DNA from: an uncultured Pseudomonadales bacterium
GTDB taxonomy: Bacteria; Pseudomonadota; Gammaproteobacteria; Pseudomonadales; Azotimanducaceae
DNA: 64,000 bases
Assembly (NCBI GenBank): GCA_943787425.1
Contig: CALSMJ010000006.1
Location: 58,374 to 122,373, forward strand
Direction of reading: 5' to 3'
Below the pieces are notes generated by a model. That model was not told the DNA's origin. It searched no databases and saw only the letters and a list, made by a program, of their open reading frames with translations. Positions 44,285-53,196 of this stretch are shown piece by piece (within the stretch, counting starts at the first letter, position 1; each line of letters begins with the position of its first letter). The position numbers and the translations under genes are program-made.

Positions 44285-45112
44285 ACAAAGGGCAGGGCCA
44301 GGGCCACGGTGGTGGTAATCAACTGCGCAACGAAAGTGATGTCCAAGCGGTCACCGCTTTTATCGACGCCGTTGCGCTGTCGCTAAGCGACGGGGATGAG
44401 GATGGCGTCACCAACGACCGAGACAACTGTCAAGACGTGGCCAATGCGGATCAGGCGGACCTGGACCAAGACGGCAAGGGCGATGTCTGTGATGCGGATA
44501 TCGACGGGGATGGGGTCGCGAATGAGGATGATGATTTTCCGAAGGATGCCACTGAGACGCAAGATAGCGATCAGGATGGTGTGGGCGACGTTCGGGACGC
44601 CTTTGATGACGATCCCAATGAGTTTGAAGATACCGATGGCGATGGGGTGGGCGATGTCGCGGATCCCGATGATGACGGCGACGGCTTCAGCGATGCGCAA
44701 GAACTTGCTGACGGCACCAATCCGAAAAGCCGTTTTTCTTGCCCGTCCTGCGCTTTCAGCTTCGATGTCGATGACAGCCAAGCCGCACAACCCCTGACCG
44801 ATGGCCTTTTGGTCATTCGTCACCTGTTCGGGTTCTCGTGGCGACGCGCTGACGGCGGGCGCTGTTGCAGGTTTGGCCGGCCGAGCGACTTCAGAGGCCA
44901 TTGCAGGCGTATCTGAGGGACGCTGATGCTGAGCTCGATATCGACGGCAATGGCAAGTCCGAACCGCTGACGGACGGCTATTACTGCTCATTCGGTATTT
45001 GTTCGGGTTCTCAGGTGAGGCATTAATCTCTGGCGCAATGGGTACTGGTGCCGAGCGCGATACGGCTGAGGCGATTGAGGCGTATATTAAGGCGCGGGTG
45101 CCTGAACAGTAG
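44015..45112 (+). pseudogene. Secreted cytochrome c-like protein with TSP3 and dockerin-like repeats, multiply frameshifted
   Basis: A signal peptide (MSRRLLPLLLFVTTSA) starts at ATG 44015 with AGGA nine bases upstream. After a shift near 44060 the main frame gives a heme-binding CIGCH (44131-44145) in a short cytochrome-like domain. Then come calcium-binding thrombospondin type-3 repeats (DxDxDGxxD, about 44390-44710) and SCPSC. A dockerin-like repeat follows, FDVDDSQAAQPLTDGLLVIRHLFGF. Shifts near 44838, 44910 and 44975 break a second copy (ELDIDGNGKSEPLTDG, LLIRYLFGFSGEALISG), which ends at TAG 45112. The intact relative is the protease at 53193-57524. Confidence 0.75.
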
Positions 45113-45367
45113 GAGCGCTTTGATGCTAAAAGAGGGTAGTAGAGCGGACTGCTCTGCTCGGGTTATCGCTCCGTAGCAGCGCGTTCGGAATTGACAAGTG
45201 CCGTTAGCAATGCGAGTAGCGCGGACCTAGATCTGTGCAAGATCGTTTTAACCCCCCTTGGTGTCCACGAACCATCAATAATAGCCAGCGCTACCTTTTA
45301 AGGGGCAGTTACTTTGAACGGTTTGAAGGCGACACTTATTTCGAAATGCCGCCCATAATTTCAGCGA

Positions 45368-46237
45368 TTAGGGCGCTTTAATATGAACCGAGCCTTGGTC
45401 AGGGATGACGTTGCTTAGGCCTTCATAGATGTCATCGGTCCACCGTGAATGGCCAACGCCAGCGGAATATCCGCCATCGACGGGGAGGGTGATGCCCGTG
45501 AGGTAGCTCCCCGCATCCGATGCCAGCATCAGCAGCGGTGCGGCCAGCTCTTCGAGGGTACCGAGTCTGCCTAAAGGCGTTTTGTTATTGATATAGGTCT
45601 CGTATCCCGGCACGGCGAGGTACGGGCCCGTCATTTCGCTGGGGAAGTAGGCGGGTGCAAGTGCATTCACTCGAATCCCCCGGTCTGCCCAACTGCACGC
45701 GAGGTTCCGCGTTAAATTGATCACGCCGGCCTTGGAGGTTTGATACGCCAAGGGGTGATCGCCACTACCGCCCATGCCCAGTACCGACGTTAAATTAATA
45801 ATCGAGCCACCTTTGCCGTCGGCCAACATTCGTTTGCCGGCTTCTTGGCAGCAATACCAAAGCCCGCTTAAGTTGGTCTTCAAGGTGGCCTCAAACAGTT
45901 CATGGGGGAGCTTTTCCGGGACAAAGCCGCCATCGCCGACTTGGCCTGCGTTATTAACCACAATATCGATGCGCCCGCATTCAGTCCAAGCCTGCTCCAT
46001 CATGGCCGCAACGGCCGCGGGTTGGTCCACATCGCAAGCAATGGCGATGGCCTTACCGCCAGCATTATTAATTTGCGCCGACAAGGCCTCTAGCCGGTCG
46101 AGCCGACGAGCGGTGATGACAACGGTTGCACCTTGGTTTGCCAAAATCTCTGCGAAGTAGGCGCCAAGTCCCGACGAGGCGCCGGTCACAATGGCGGTTT
46201 TACCCGATAAATCAAATAGCTTGTTTACGAGTTCCAT
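45368..46237 (-). CDS. Short-chain dehydrogenase/reductase
   Basis: About 289 residues. TGASSGLGAYFAE is the cofactor loop; R in TARRLDR after strand 2 suggests NADP(H). NNAG, Ser in NLTSVLGMGG, YQTSKAG and VDGGYSAG complete a classical SDR. A 25-residue tail follows the core. I start it at ATG 46237, where GGAG lies six bases upstream; the frame is open to TTG 46249. Divergent from the second Rieske oxygenase gene. Confidence 0.9.
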   Translation of the reverse strand: MELVNKLFDLSGKTAIVTGASSGLGAYFAEILANQGATVVITARRLDRLEALSAQINNAGGKAIAIACDVDQPAAVAAMMEQAWTECGRIDIVVNNAGQVGDGGFVPEKLPHELFEATLKTNLSGLWYCCQEAGKRMLADGKGGSIINLTSVLGMGGSGDHPLAYQTSKAGVINLTRNLACSWADRGIRVNALAPAYFPSEMTGPYLAVPGYETYINNKTPLGRLGTLEELAAPLLMLASDAGSYLTGITLPVDGGYSAGVGHSRWTDDIYEGLSNVIPDQGSVHIKAP

Positions 46238-46531
46238 GGTCATCTCCAATCAATAATGGGTTCGATTTAGCACCTATAGTTTCTCGAATTGCCCGCGAGT
46301 GCAAGGCCTATCCTTGTGTTGGCAGGTGCTTGCATCACACTCCGGTCAGATCGCACAGTACGCCTATTGCTTTAGGGGCTGCTAAAGGGTCATAAACTCG
46401 ATCGCTTTACCGACTGAGCGACGGTTAAGCGGGTGCAGCGCAATGGATCAAAGCGCTTGACAGAAAACCGTCAGCCGTGCTTTTTTACAAACAGCGACCT
46501 TCACATCGGTTGAATGACACGAGGATTTGAT

Positions 46532-48112
46532 ATGAACACACCAACAAAGGGTTCGGTTCGAACCATGGATGCCGCGTTCCAAAAGTTGCTCGATGAAGAC
46601 ACGCATCCAGAAAATATATCGGATGCGTTGAAACGTAATGCCCCCATGGCGCCCGGGCCAACTTTGGTTCCGGTCAAACGGTATACCTCACGGGTCTATC
46701 ACGAACTCGAGAAAACACATTTATGGAAAAAAAGCTGGCAGATGGCCTGCCACGAAGACGATTTTAAAAGTGTTGGAGACGCGGTGCCCTATGACATCAC
46801 AACGATGTCGTTTTTGATCGTGAAGGTGGGCGAGGATGAATACAAAGCCTACTACAACGCGTGCTTACACCGCGGCCGTAAACTGCGGGAAAATCCAGGG
46901 CGATCGCTTGATGAGTTGCGTTGCCAGTTTCACGGCTGGTCCTGGAATCTTGATGGCACAATCAAGCAGATTCCTTGCGCGTATGATTTTCCGGGACTCA
47001 AACGCGAAGAAGAGTCGCTCCCAGAGGTGCGCCTTGCGCGCTGGGGCCGGTTTATCTTTATCAACCCGGATCCAGATGGCGAGTCACTCGAGTCGTTTTT
47101 GGGGGATTTAGACAGCCATTTTCCACTCCTGGCCTATGATAAGCGTTACAAGTCGGCGCACGTGGCCAAGGTCATTCGAGCCAATTGGAAAGTGGTCCAA
47201 GAGGCCTTCATGGAGTCCTATCATGTGCTCATGACGCACCCGCAGATCTTGACGGGTGGGGCCCATGACCTGTGCACCAAGTACGATGCGTTTGAAAATT
47301 ATTCCCGCGCGATTCGGTGCGGGGCGCTGGAAAGTGAAGGCATGCCAGCCTGGGAGCCGGTGCAGTTGGATGGTGTGCACAAAGTGCAGCACCCGCTAAA
47401 TGGTTGGATCTACGAAGATCTCGGTGATGGGGTGGTCGAGGTGACGACGCCCAAAGGCGTATCCGGGAAGTTCACAGAGGACGCGGTGTGGCTTGAAGGG
47501 GAGTTGACCGACGCCAATCCCCATTTATGCAATTGGGTCGGCGGGCTACAACTACCTGCGAAAGCCACAGCGGCGATGCAGGATCCCAAGGCGGTTGGCC
47601 GCATCAAAGACAAGCTTGGTGCGCGCGGCAGCAGTCGTGCGGTTGGCGCCGAGATTCAGCGTCAAGTGCTCAAAGAGATTATCCCGTCGATTGCGGACAC
47701 GATTCCAGATGTCGAACTGACCGCGTCGATCTTTTTCACCGTGTTCCCGAATTGGCATCCCTGGGGCTCGTTTAATCAGATTAATTACCGATTCCGACCG
47801 AACGGTGACAACCATGAAGAGTGCATCATGGAGTGCATGTACTTCACGCCAATTCCCGAAGAAGGTGATTACACGCCCGTTTCTGAAATCCATTGGTTGG
47901 GCGTTGATGACGACTATACGGAAGCGTCCGAACTCGGGATGTTAACCAAGATTTTTAATCAGGACCTGCGGAACCTGCCCTATGTCTACCAAGGGATGAA
48001 GGCAACGGCTCGTGAGCACTTGCGATTTGGTGATTACAATGAATTGAAACTTCGCCACTGGCATGAACTGTACGCGAAGCGCATTCAGGATCCGATTACT
48101 GAAACGGGTTGA
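46532..48112 (+). CDS. Rieske ring-hydroxylating oxygenase, alpha subunit (second copy)
   Basis: About 526 residues, longer than the first copy. The Rieske ligands are CLHRGRKL (near residue 110) and CQFHGWSWNLDG. The catalytic iron site is VQEAFMESYHVLMTHPQ. An insertion-rich C-terminal half (NWVGGLQLPAK... to ASIFFTVFPNWHPWGSFNQI) is typical of the large alpha-type proteins annotated in steroid, terpenoid or phenylpropionate routes. The ATG at 46532 has AGGA upstream. An SDR and an LLM oxidoreductase follow on the same strand; no reductase gene is adjacent. Confidence 0.92.
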   Translation: MNTPTKGSVRTMDAAFQKLLDEDTHPENISDALKRNAPMAPGPTLVPVKRYTSRVYHELEKTHLWKKSWQMACHEDDFKSVGDAVPYDITTMSFLIVKVGEDEYKAYYNACLHRGRKLRENPGRSLDELRCQFHGWSWNLDGTIKQIPCAYDFPGLKREEESLPEVRLARWGRFIFINPDPDGESLESFLGDLDSHFPLLAYDKRYKSAHVAKVIRANWKVVQEAFMESYHVLMTHPQILTGGAHDLCTKYDAFENYSRAIRCGALESEGMPAWEPVQLDGVHKVQHPLNGWIYEDLGDGVVEVTTPKGVSGKFTEDAVWLEGELTDANPHLCNWVGGLQLPAKATAAMQDPKAVGRIKDKLGARGSSRAVGAEIQRQVLKEIIPSIADTIPDVELTASIFFTVFPNWHPWGSFNQINYRFRPNGDNHEECIMECMYFTPIPEEGDYTPVSEIHWLGVDDDYTEASELGMLTKIFNQDLRNLPYVYQGMKATAREHLRFGDYNELKLRHWHELYAKRIQDPITETG

Positions 48113-48382
48113 TGGGCGCCTTGAGCCCTGGGCGGCTGGCTGAAAGCCTCGTTTTTTAAGCGGCGCGGCACCGCGTTCAGGGCGGTTTAGCTTATTGTCT
48201 TTAAGTTTTGTCGGAGCCGGGAATCAGAGTTGCAGGTGTTGTGGTTACGTAGCCTGCGGCGCGCTGAAACCAACCTTGTGTCGGCAGGTTTGCGCAAATT
48301 AAATTAGGATAAAACGAACACCTGCAGGCGTATCGCTGCAGGGCATGATTTGGCATCAGTGTTTGAAAATAAGGGCGCAACA

Positions 48383-49108
48383 ATGGATTTGATCGATAAA
48401 CGGGTGATGCTGACCGGTGGCGCCAGTGGCATTGGTGCAGCAGTCCTGCGCCGCCTTGCAGCCGCCGGCGCACGCTGCGTACAGGTCGCCGACCAAAACC
48501 AGGCTGCGCTATCAGAGCTTATTTCAGAGTTGTCGCCGCAGTGCGATATTCGAGGCGCAACCCTTGATGTCACCGATCGCGAGGCGCTTACAACGTGGTT
48601 TAACGGTGCTGATGCGGCCATGGGCGGCATCGATATTGTGATCAACAACGCCGGCATCATGTCGGGCCCCGTCGAGTTTCCGGACACCCCCATTGCGGCA
48701 ATGATGAAGGTCATTGACGTCAATCTCATCGCCATGATGCTGGGCACGCGTTTGGCTGTGGAGCTTATGCATGCCAGAGGCGTTGAAGGGGTTGTGATCA
48801 ATACCGCGTCGGTCGCGGCCTTTAATACGATGCCGGCGGACCCAGCCTATGCCGCGTCCAAAGCTGGAATTGTTAATTTTACCCAGTCTTGCGCGCCGCT
48901 GGCGCAAAGCCATGGGGTTCGGGTGGTTGCAATCTGCCCTGGGGTAACCGATACCGCGATTGTGCCTCATGACGCGGCGTGGTTGAAGCCTGCATTGGCC
49001 AGCGTGCAATTTTTAACACCAGATGACATCGTCGATGTGATGGTGCAGGTGATCGGGGAAACCGAATTGACGGCGTCTTATGTTCGGGTCGACAACCAGC
49101 GGCGATAA
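48383..49108 (+). CDS. Short-chain dehydrogenase/reductase
   Basis: About 241 residues. TGGASGIGAAVLRRL, D after strand 2 (VADQNQ, NAD-type), NNAGIMSG, Ser in NTASVAAF, and YAASKAG. The C-terminal end is shorter than in most SDRs (VRVDNQRR). Start chosen at ATG 48383 with AAGGG eight bases upstream; the frame is open to 48350. The LLM oxidoreductase gene follows 41 bases later. Probably a step in the same pathway as the Rieske oxygenase upstream. Confidence 0.9.
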   Translation: MDLIDKRVMLTGGASGIGAAVLRRLAAAGARCVQVADQNQAALSELISELSPQCDIRGATLDVTDREALTTWFNGADAAMGGIDIVINNAGIMSGPVEFPDTPIAAMMKVIDVNLIAMMLGTRLAVELMHARGVEGVVINTASVAAFNTMPADPAYAASKAGIVNFTQSCAPLAQSHGVRVVAICPGVTDTAIVPHDAAWLKPALASVQFLTPDDIVDVMVQVIGETELTASYVRVDNQRR

Positions 49109-49149
49109 CGTAAATCTCGCAACAACTTATTCAGCGATCTGGAGGCAAT

Positions 49150-50046
49150 ATGACCGCAAATTCACCGATCACCTTCGGCGTGATGTGTGCCGCAGATAGA
49201 ATGACCCACGCCGGCCTGCAGCGTTTTGCGCAGCAGGTTGAAGCCGCCGGCCTAGATCAGATTTGGGTGCCGGAACTCTTGGGCCGAGATCCTTTTCTGA
49301 CGGCCTCGGCGCTGCTATCGGTGACGAAAACGATTCGAGTGGGCACGGCGATCGCCAACGTTTACGTGCGCGATGCCCGGGCCACAAAGTCAGCAGCTTA
49401 TAGCCTCACGGATGCATTTGGCGACCGCTTTGATTTGGGTCTTGGGGTTTCGAATCCGCTCGGCAACGAGCCAAGAGGACATGCCTGGCTACCGCCGGTT
49501 ACGAAACTCCGGGATTTCGTTGATCGTTATGATGGGGCCGATTTATATTTCCAAGCGCCGGAAGGGCGCATTCCAAGATATCTTGCGGCCCATGGCCCGA
49601 AACTGATGAAGCTGGCGGGGGAGCGGTTCGACGGCGCCTTTAGCTACCTGCAAACCCTCGCGTATTCGAAGATCGCGAAAGGTCTTTTGGGCGAAGGTCG
49701 CCTGAATTTAATGCAGCCTACTGTCTTCTTGGAGGATCCTAAGGCAGCCCGGTCCTTAGCCAGAAAGGCGATTCGAATTTACATGCCGCTTGACAACTAT
49801 CATCGGGCTTGGCGAGAACGCGGATTTGAAGACGCCGATTTTAAAGACGGCGGGTCCGATGCGTTTATTGATGCGCTCATCCCTTGGGGCAGCTCGGCGA
49901 CGATCATACAAGCCTACCGTCAGCAAATTGCGCAAGGCGTGGGTCACATCATCATGACGCCGCTGGGGTTGGACCTGGATCATGACAGCGGCTGGCAAAC
50001 GATTTCGGCGCTAACCCAAAGTGTGAAAGGCGGCGGGGCGGCTTGA
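49150..50046 (+). CDS. Luciferase-like (LLM class) flavin/F420-dependent oxidoreductase
   Basis: 298 residues of the bacterial luciferase TIM-barrel family. The opening ITFGVMCAADRMTHAGLQRFAQQVEAAGLDQIWVPE, TKTIRVGTAIANVYVRDA and FDLGLGVSN are class features. Such proteins use FMNH2 or F420 for oxygenation or hydride transfer. GGAGG five bases before the ATG. An F420-type enzyme would match the PPOX-type protein at 52 kb, but F420 use is not shown. Lies between SDR and alcohol dehydrogenase genes. Confidence 0.88.
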   Translation: MTANSPITFGVMCAADRMTHAGLQRFAQQVEAAGLDQIWVPELLGRDPFLTASALLSVTKTIRVGTAIANVYVRDARATKSAAYSLTDAFGDRFDLGLGVSNPLGNEPRGHAWLPPVTKLRDFVDRYDGADLYFQAPEGRIPRYLAAHGPKLMKLAGERFDGAFSYLQTLAYSKIAKGLLGEGRLNLMQPTVFLEDPKAARSLARKAIRIYMPLDNYHRAWRERGFEDADFKDGGSDAFIDALIPWGSSATIIQAYRQQIAQGVGHIIMTPLGLDLDHDSGWQTISALTQSVKGGGAA

Positions 50047-50219
50047 TACCGCAGCAGGCGGGTCATTCGTCTGCATTCAGCACGCCGCTTGGTCGCCGGC
50101 GTTAGCATTAAAGCGACCCGTGACTGTAGATCGGAACGAAACGCGGGTTGTGCCAACTCAGCGCGCAGCGGGTGCGTCGTGTTAAATTTTAATGATCGAA
50201 ATAATGAGGTAGGTCAAAA

Positions 50220-51242
50220 ATGAAAGCGGTTTTGATGCAATCTGGCCGGCTTTGGCAGCAAGATCTGCCGATTCCGGTGCCGCAACGCGGCGAGGTCTTA
50301 GTCCGAACCTGTGCCTGCGGGATCTGCGGCACGGATCTGCATGCGGTGAAACACACCGAAGCTTTGATTAAAACCTCTCGGGAAGTGGGTGGCGGCTTTA
50401 AGCTCACCACCGATCAACCGGTGGTGCTGGGCCATGAGTTTTGCGCTGAAATCATTGATTATGGTCCGGGCACCACTAAGACTTTTGCCACTGGCCAATT
50501 GGTGTGCTCGATGCCTGTTTTGTTGCGCGCCGAGACGGTTGGGTTAGGGTACAGCGATCAGGCCCCTGGCGGCTTTAGTGAATACATGGTGTTGTCTGAA
50601 GCGCTGCTCGAGCCTGTGCCGGCTGGGATTTCGGCAGAGCACGCTGCGTTGACCGAGCCCTTGGCCGTTGGCCGGCATGCCGTCGCAAAAGCGCGGCTCA
50701 CAGGCCGGGAAGCGGTCTTGGTCGTCGGGTGTGGTCCGGTGGGCCTGGCAGTGATCGCAAGCCTCAAGGCGCAGGGGCATGGGCCGGTGTATGCCGCGGA
50801 CTTTTCACCCGCTAGACGGTTGATGGCTGAGCGCTTGGGTGCGGATGTCGTTTTGGATCCGCAAGCCGAGGATCCGCTGATGACGCGCGCGTGGCCCAAA
50901 GGCGGTCAGACTGTGATTTTTGATTGTGTTGGGGTTGCCGGCATGATCGATCAATTATTTGCCAAAGCGCCCCAGGATGCGCGATTGGTCATTGTTGGGG
51001 TTTGCCTTGAGATGGATCATGCTCGGCCGCTGATCGCGGTGAACAAGGAGCTTAACGTGCAATATGTTTTGGGGTATTCCCAAGCAGAATTTGCCGATAC
51101 GCTTAAAGCCTTGGCAGATGGCGCGTTTAACGTTGGGGACTGGATCACAGACATTGTCGGCTTGGACGGGGTCGAGGCGGCCTTTGAGCAATTGTCGTCA
51201 CCTGAGGCCCAAGGCAAGATATTGGTTGACCCTAGGCGTTAG
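50220..51242 (+). CDS. Zinc-dependent alcohol dehydrogenase (MDR family)
   Basis: 340 residues. Catalytic zinc Cys in CACGICGTDLHAVK, GHEFCAE with His/Glu, and the cofactor loop VVGCGPVGLAVIASL with D at its end (ADFSPAR, NAD-preferring). The usual four-Cys structural zinc loop is replaced by a longer segment (SMPVLLRAETVGLGYSDQAPGG), as in threonine- or sorbitol-type and glutathione-independent relatives. Likely the last dehydrogenase of the catabolic stretch. Confidence 0.92.
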   Translation: MKAVLMQSGRLWQQDLPIPVPQRGEVLVRTCACGICGTDLHAVKHTEALIKTSREVGGGFKLTTDQPVVLGHEFCAEIIDYGPGTTKTFATGQLVCSMPVLLRAETVGLGYSDQAPGGFSEYMVLSEALLEPVPAGISAEHAALTEPLAVGRHAVAKARLTGREAVLVVGCGPVGLAVIASLKAQGHGPVYAADFSPARRLMAERLGADVVLDPQAEDPLMTRAWPKGGQTVIFDCVGVAGMIDQLFAKAPQDARLVIVGVCLEMDHARPLIAVNKELNVQYVLGYSQAEFADTLKALADGAFNVGDWITDIVGLDGVEAAFEQLSSPEAQGKILVDPRR

Positions 51243-51375
51243 CAAACCACAGCCAGTTTTTGGCGGTGTTGAGGTAGCCTTGAGCTAATCATCGACTGTA
51301 AGCACTGGTGCCTTGCAGGTTTGTTTTAAACTCCGAAATTGCCCGATTTGTTTGTCATTACCACGAGATTGAAAG

Positions 51376-51975
51376 ATGCCTGACAAACCCGTCAATCCCG
51401 CCTGCCTCAGAAATCAGGGGCCGATTGAGGCCGCGCTGGCGAGCCGATTGCCCTCTGGCACAAGGGTGCTCGAACTGGGATCTGGAACCGGTCAACACGC
51501 AGTGTTTATTGCAGCGCGCCGACCGGATCTTGTTTGGCAAGCCTCGGAGCAAGCCGATCATATGATGGGGCTGCAGCAGTGGATTACGGAGGCGAACCTG
51601 GCTAATTTATTGCCGCCCAAAGTGATTGACCTGAATCATTGGCCACAAGGGCTGACTGGGTTTGGCGCGGTCTACACCGCAAACCTAGTGCACTATGTTC
51701 CCAAGGCTTTAGTGGACGTGCTCATTGCCGGTATTGCGGCCGCGGTCGTGCCGGGCGGCCAAGTGTTGTTTTATGGCCCCTTTAATGAAAGTGGATTTAC
51801 CAGTGCTGGCAATGCGCAGCTGGATGCGTGGCTAAAGGAATCCGTGAATGCCGATGCCGGTTTGTGGGAGCGTGCCGCTTTAGCAAACCTCGCGGCAAAG
51901 CACGATCTTGCGTTCGACGAATCGGTTACGATGCCCAATAACAATGTGCTGCTGGTGTTTAAAAAGTTCGGGTGA
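51376..51975 (+). CDS. DUF938 family SAM-dependent methyltransferase-like protein
   Basis: 199 residues. NPACLRNQGPIEAAL opens like the DUF938 family. The SAM-binding loop is VLELGSGTGQHAVFIA, followed by WQASEQAD, DLNHWP and TANLVHYVPK. GPFNESGFTS and the final NNNVLLVFKK are also family features. Reaction and substrate are unknown. It is convergent with the PPOX-type gene, 9 bases away. Confidence 0.9.
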   Translation: MPDKPVNPACLRNQGPIEAALASRLPSGTRVLELGSGTGQHAVFIAARRPDLVWQASEQADHMMGLQQWITEANLANLLPPKVIDLNHWPQGLTGFGAVYTANLVHYVPKALVDVLIAGIAAAVVPGGQVLFYGPFNESGFTSAGNAQLDAWLKESVNADAGLWERAALANLAAKHDLAFDESVTMPNNNVLLVFKKFG

Positions 51976-51984
51976 ATCTGATTG

Positions 51985-52365
51985 CTAGTGAACGCCTTCA
52001 ATCACCAAAACCTGCCGCTTGTGAAAGTTGCCGGACAGGCGGCTTACAAAGTCTAATGCTTTCATTTGCCAGCCGTATTTTGAATGCAGCGCTTGGTAGG
52101 CCTCGGTGCATTCATCGGCCTCCGTAGTTAGACGTGCGGTCCCGAAGGTCGCGCAACCCAAAGGTTTACCGCTTACTGTGCAGGGTTTGACCTGAATCTC
52201 TGAAAAATTGCGAAGGCGCTTAACCTTGCCAGCGTTACCGCCAGAAAAGGCAACCAAAGCACCGCTTGCAACTTGCGCGAACCAAATCGGTGTCCAAACC
52301 CATTGTCCATTGCGTTTTTTCGTGCCGAGCGAGAGGTAAATGTATTGGCCGATGGGCGTTGACAT
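51985..52365 (-). CDS. PPOX-class pyridoxamine-5'-phosphate oxidase-fold protein (F420-type)
   Basis: About 126 residues of the split beta-barrel flavin/F420-binding family. IYLSLGTKKRNGQWVWTPIWFAQ and GNAGKVKRLRNFSEIQVKPC match the consensus of the PPOX class with Rv-type F420 relatives. A membrane protein or enzyme partner is not evident. ATG 52365 is preferred over a TTG seven codons earlier. The cofactor (FMN, F420 or heme-degradation related) cannot be decided by eye. Confidence 0.8.
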   Translation of the reverse strand: MSTPIGQYIYLSLGTKKRNGQWVWTPIWFAQVASGALVAFSGGNAGKVKRLRNFSEIQVKPCTVSGKPLGCATFGTARLTTEADECTEAYQALHSKYGWQMKALDFVSRLSGNFHKRQVLVIEGVH

Positions 52366-52611
52366 AACAGCAGGGCTCTTTTTCAATGAATCTTTGGTTA
52401 GATCATAGCAAAAAGCACAGTGACTAGGACCCGGTCTTAATCGAATTTTTGCAGAATGAAGGCTGTAAAACCATTATCAAACGAGGAAGCAATGACAAAA
52501 AAAGTGGTGTCCATCAAATAAACCTGTTTTGAAAGCGCAACGCGTTCTCAGTCAGGTGTTATAGGCTAAACTGCAACCTAACGCGCGTGCAAGTGAGGGG
52601 CAAAAGACCTG

Positions 52612-53196
52612 ATGGCAAGAATCGTTTTAGTGGTCATTTTTGTGATTGTGATAAGTGTTGGCATCGCCTGGTTCGGCCGAGCGCCGGCGCCTGACCCGAT
52701 TCGGCCCGAATCGTCTTCAGCTGCGCAAGCTTTATCTTCAGAGCAGACGATCAAGGCTTTGGGCGAAGGGCAAAGTGACGTGACAGATCAACAACGGGCC
52801 AGTCCCGCGCCAGCACGACGGATGATGCAACGGTCAGATTTTCTAGGACTTACGGCAGGCGATCGGGTGACTTTTGTAAGTGGCGGGGGCTCTGATGGCC
52901 CGTTAAAACATATTGTTGCAATTGAATCGGTCGCAAATCAATCAGGCGATACGCTGATTACAGGTTTGGTTGAAGACGGTGGTGGATTCATTGCAACCCT
53001 TGGTCCAACTTTGGTAAATGTTTTCCTGCAAAGCGAGCAAGGTACTTTGCGATATGCTGGCGCCGACTTTAAAGGAGAACTCAGCCCCTTACAGATGGCA
53101 AATTTGGCCAATGACATTAGATTGCCAAAACAAGTTCAAGCGCCTCGATTAGGAAGCTCGACCGAAACACCGATCGCACAGGATGCAACGCAATGA
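52612..53196 (+). CDS. Membrane-anchored protein upstream of the dockerin-bearing protease; unknown family
   Basis: 194 residues. A single N-terminal hydrophobic helix (residues 4-21) anchors it, facing the periplasm. A Ser/Ala/Pro-rich linker follows to about residue 75. A compact domain with FLGLTAGDRVTFVSGGG, IVAIESVANQSGDTLITGLVEDGGGFIATLG and RYAGADFKGEL makes up the rest. I do not recognise the domain. Its last codons overlap the start of the large metalloprotease gene (ATGA), so the two are translationally coupled. It may be an inhibitor, prodomain-like partner or assembly factor for the protease. That is inference from position only. Confidence 0.7.
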   Translation: MARIVLVVIFVIVISVGIAWFGRAPAPDPIRPESSSAAQALSSEQTIKALGEGQSDVTDQQRASPAPARRMMQRSDFLGLTAGDRVTFVSGGGSDGPLKHIVAIESVANQSGDTLITGLVEDGGGFIATLGPTLVNVFLQSEQGTLRYAGADFKGELSPLQMANLANDIRLPKQVQAPRLGSSTETPIAQDATQ

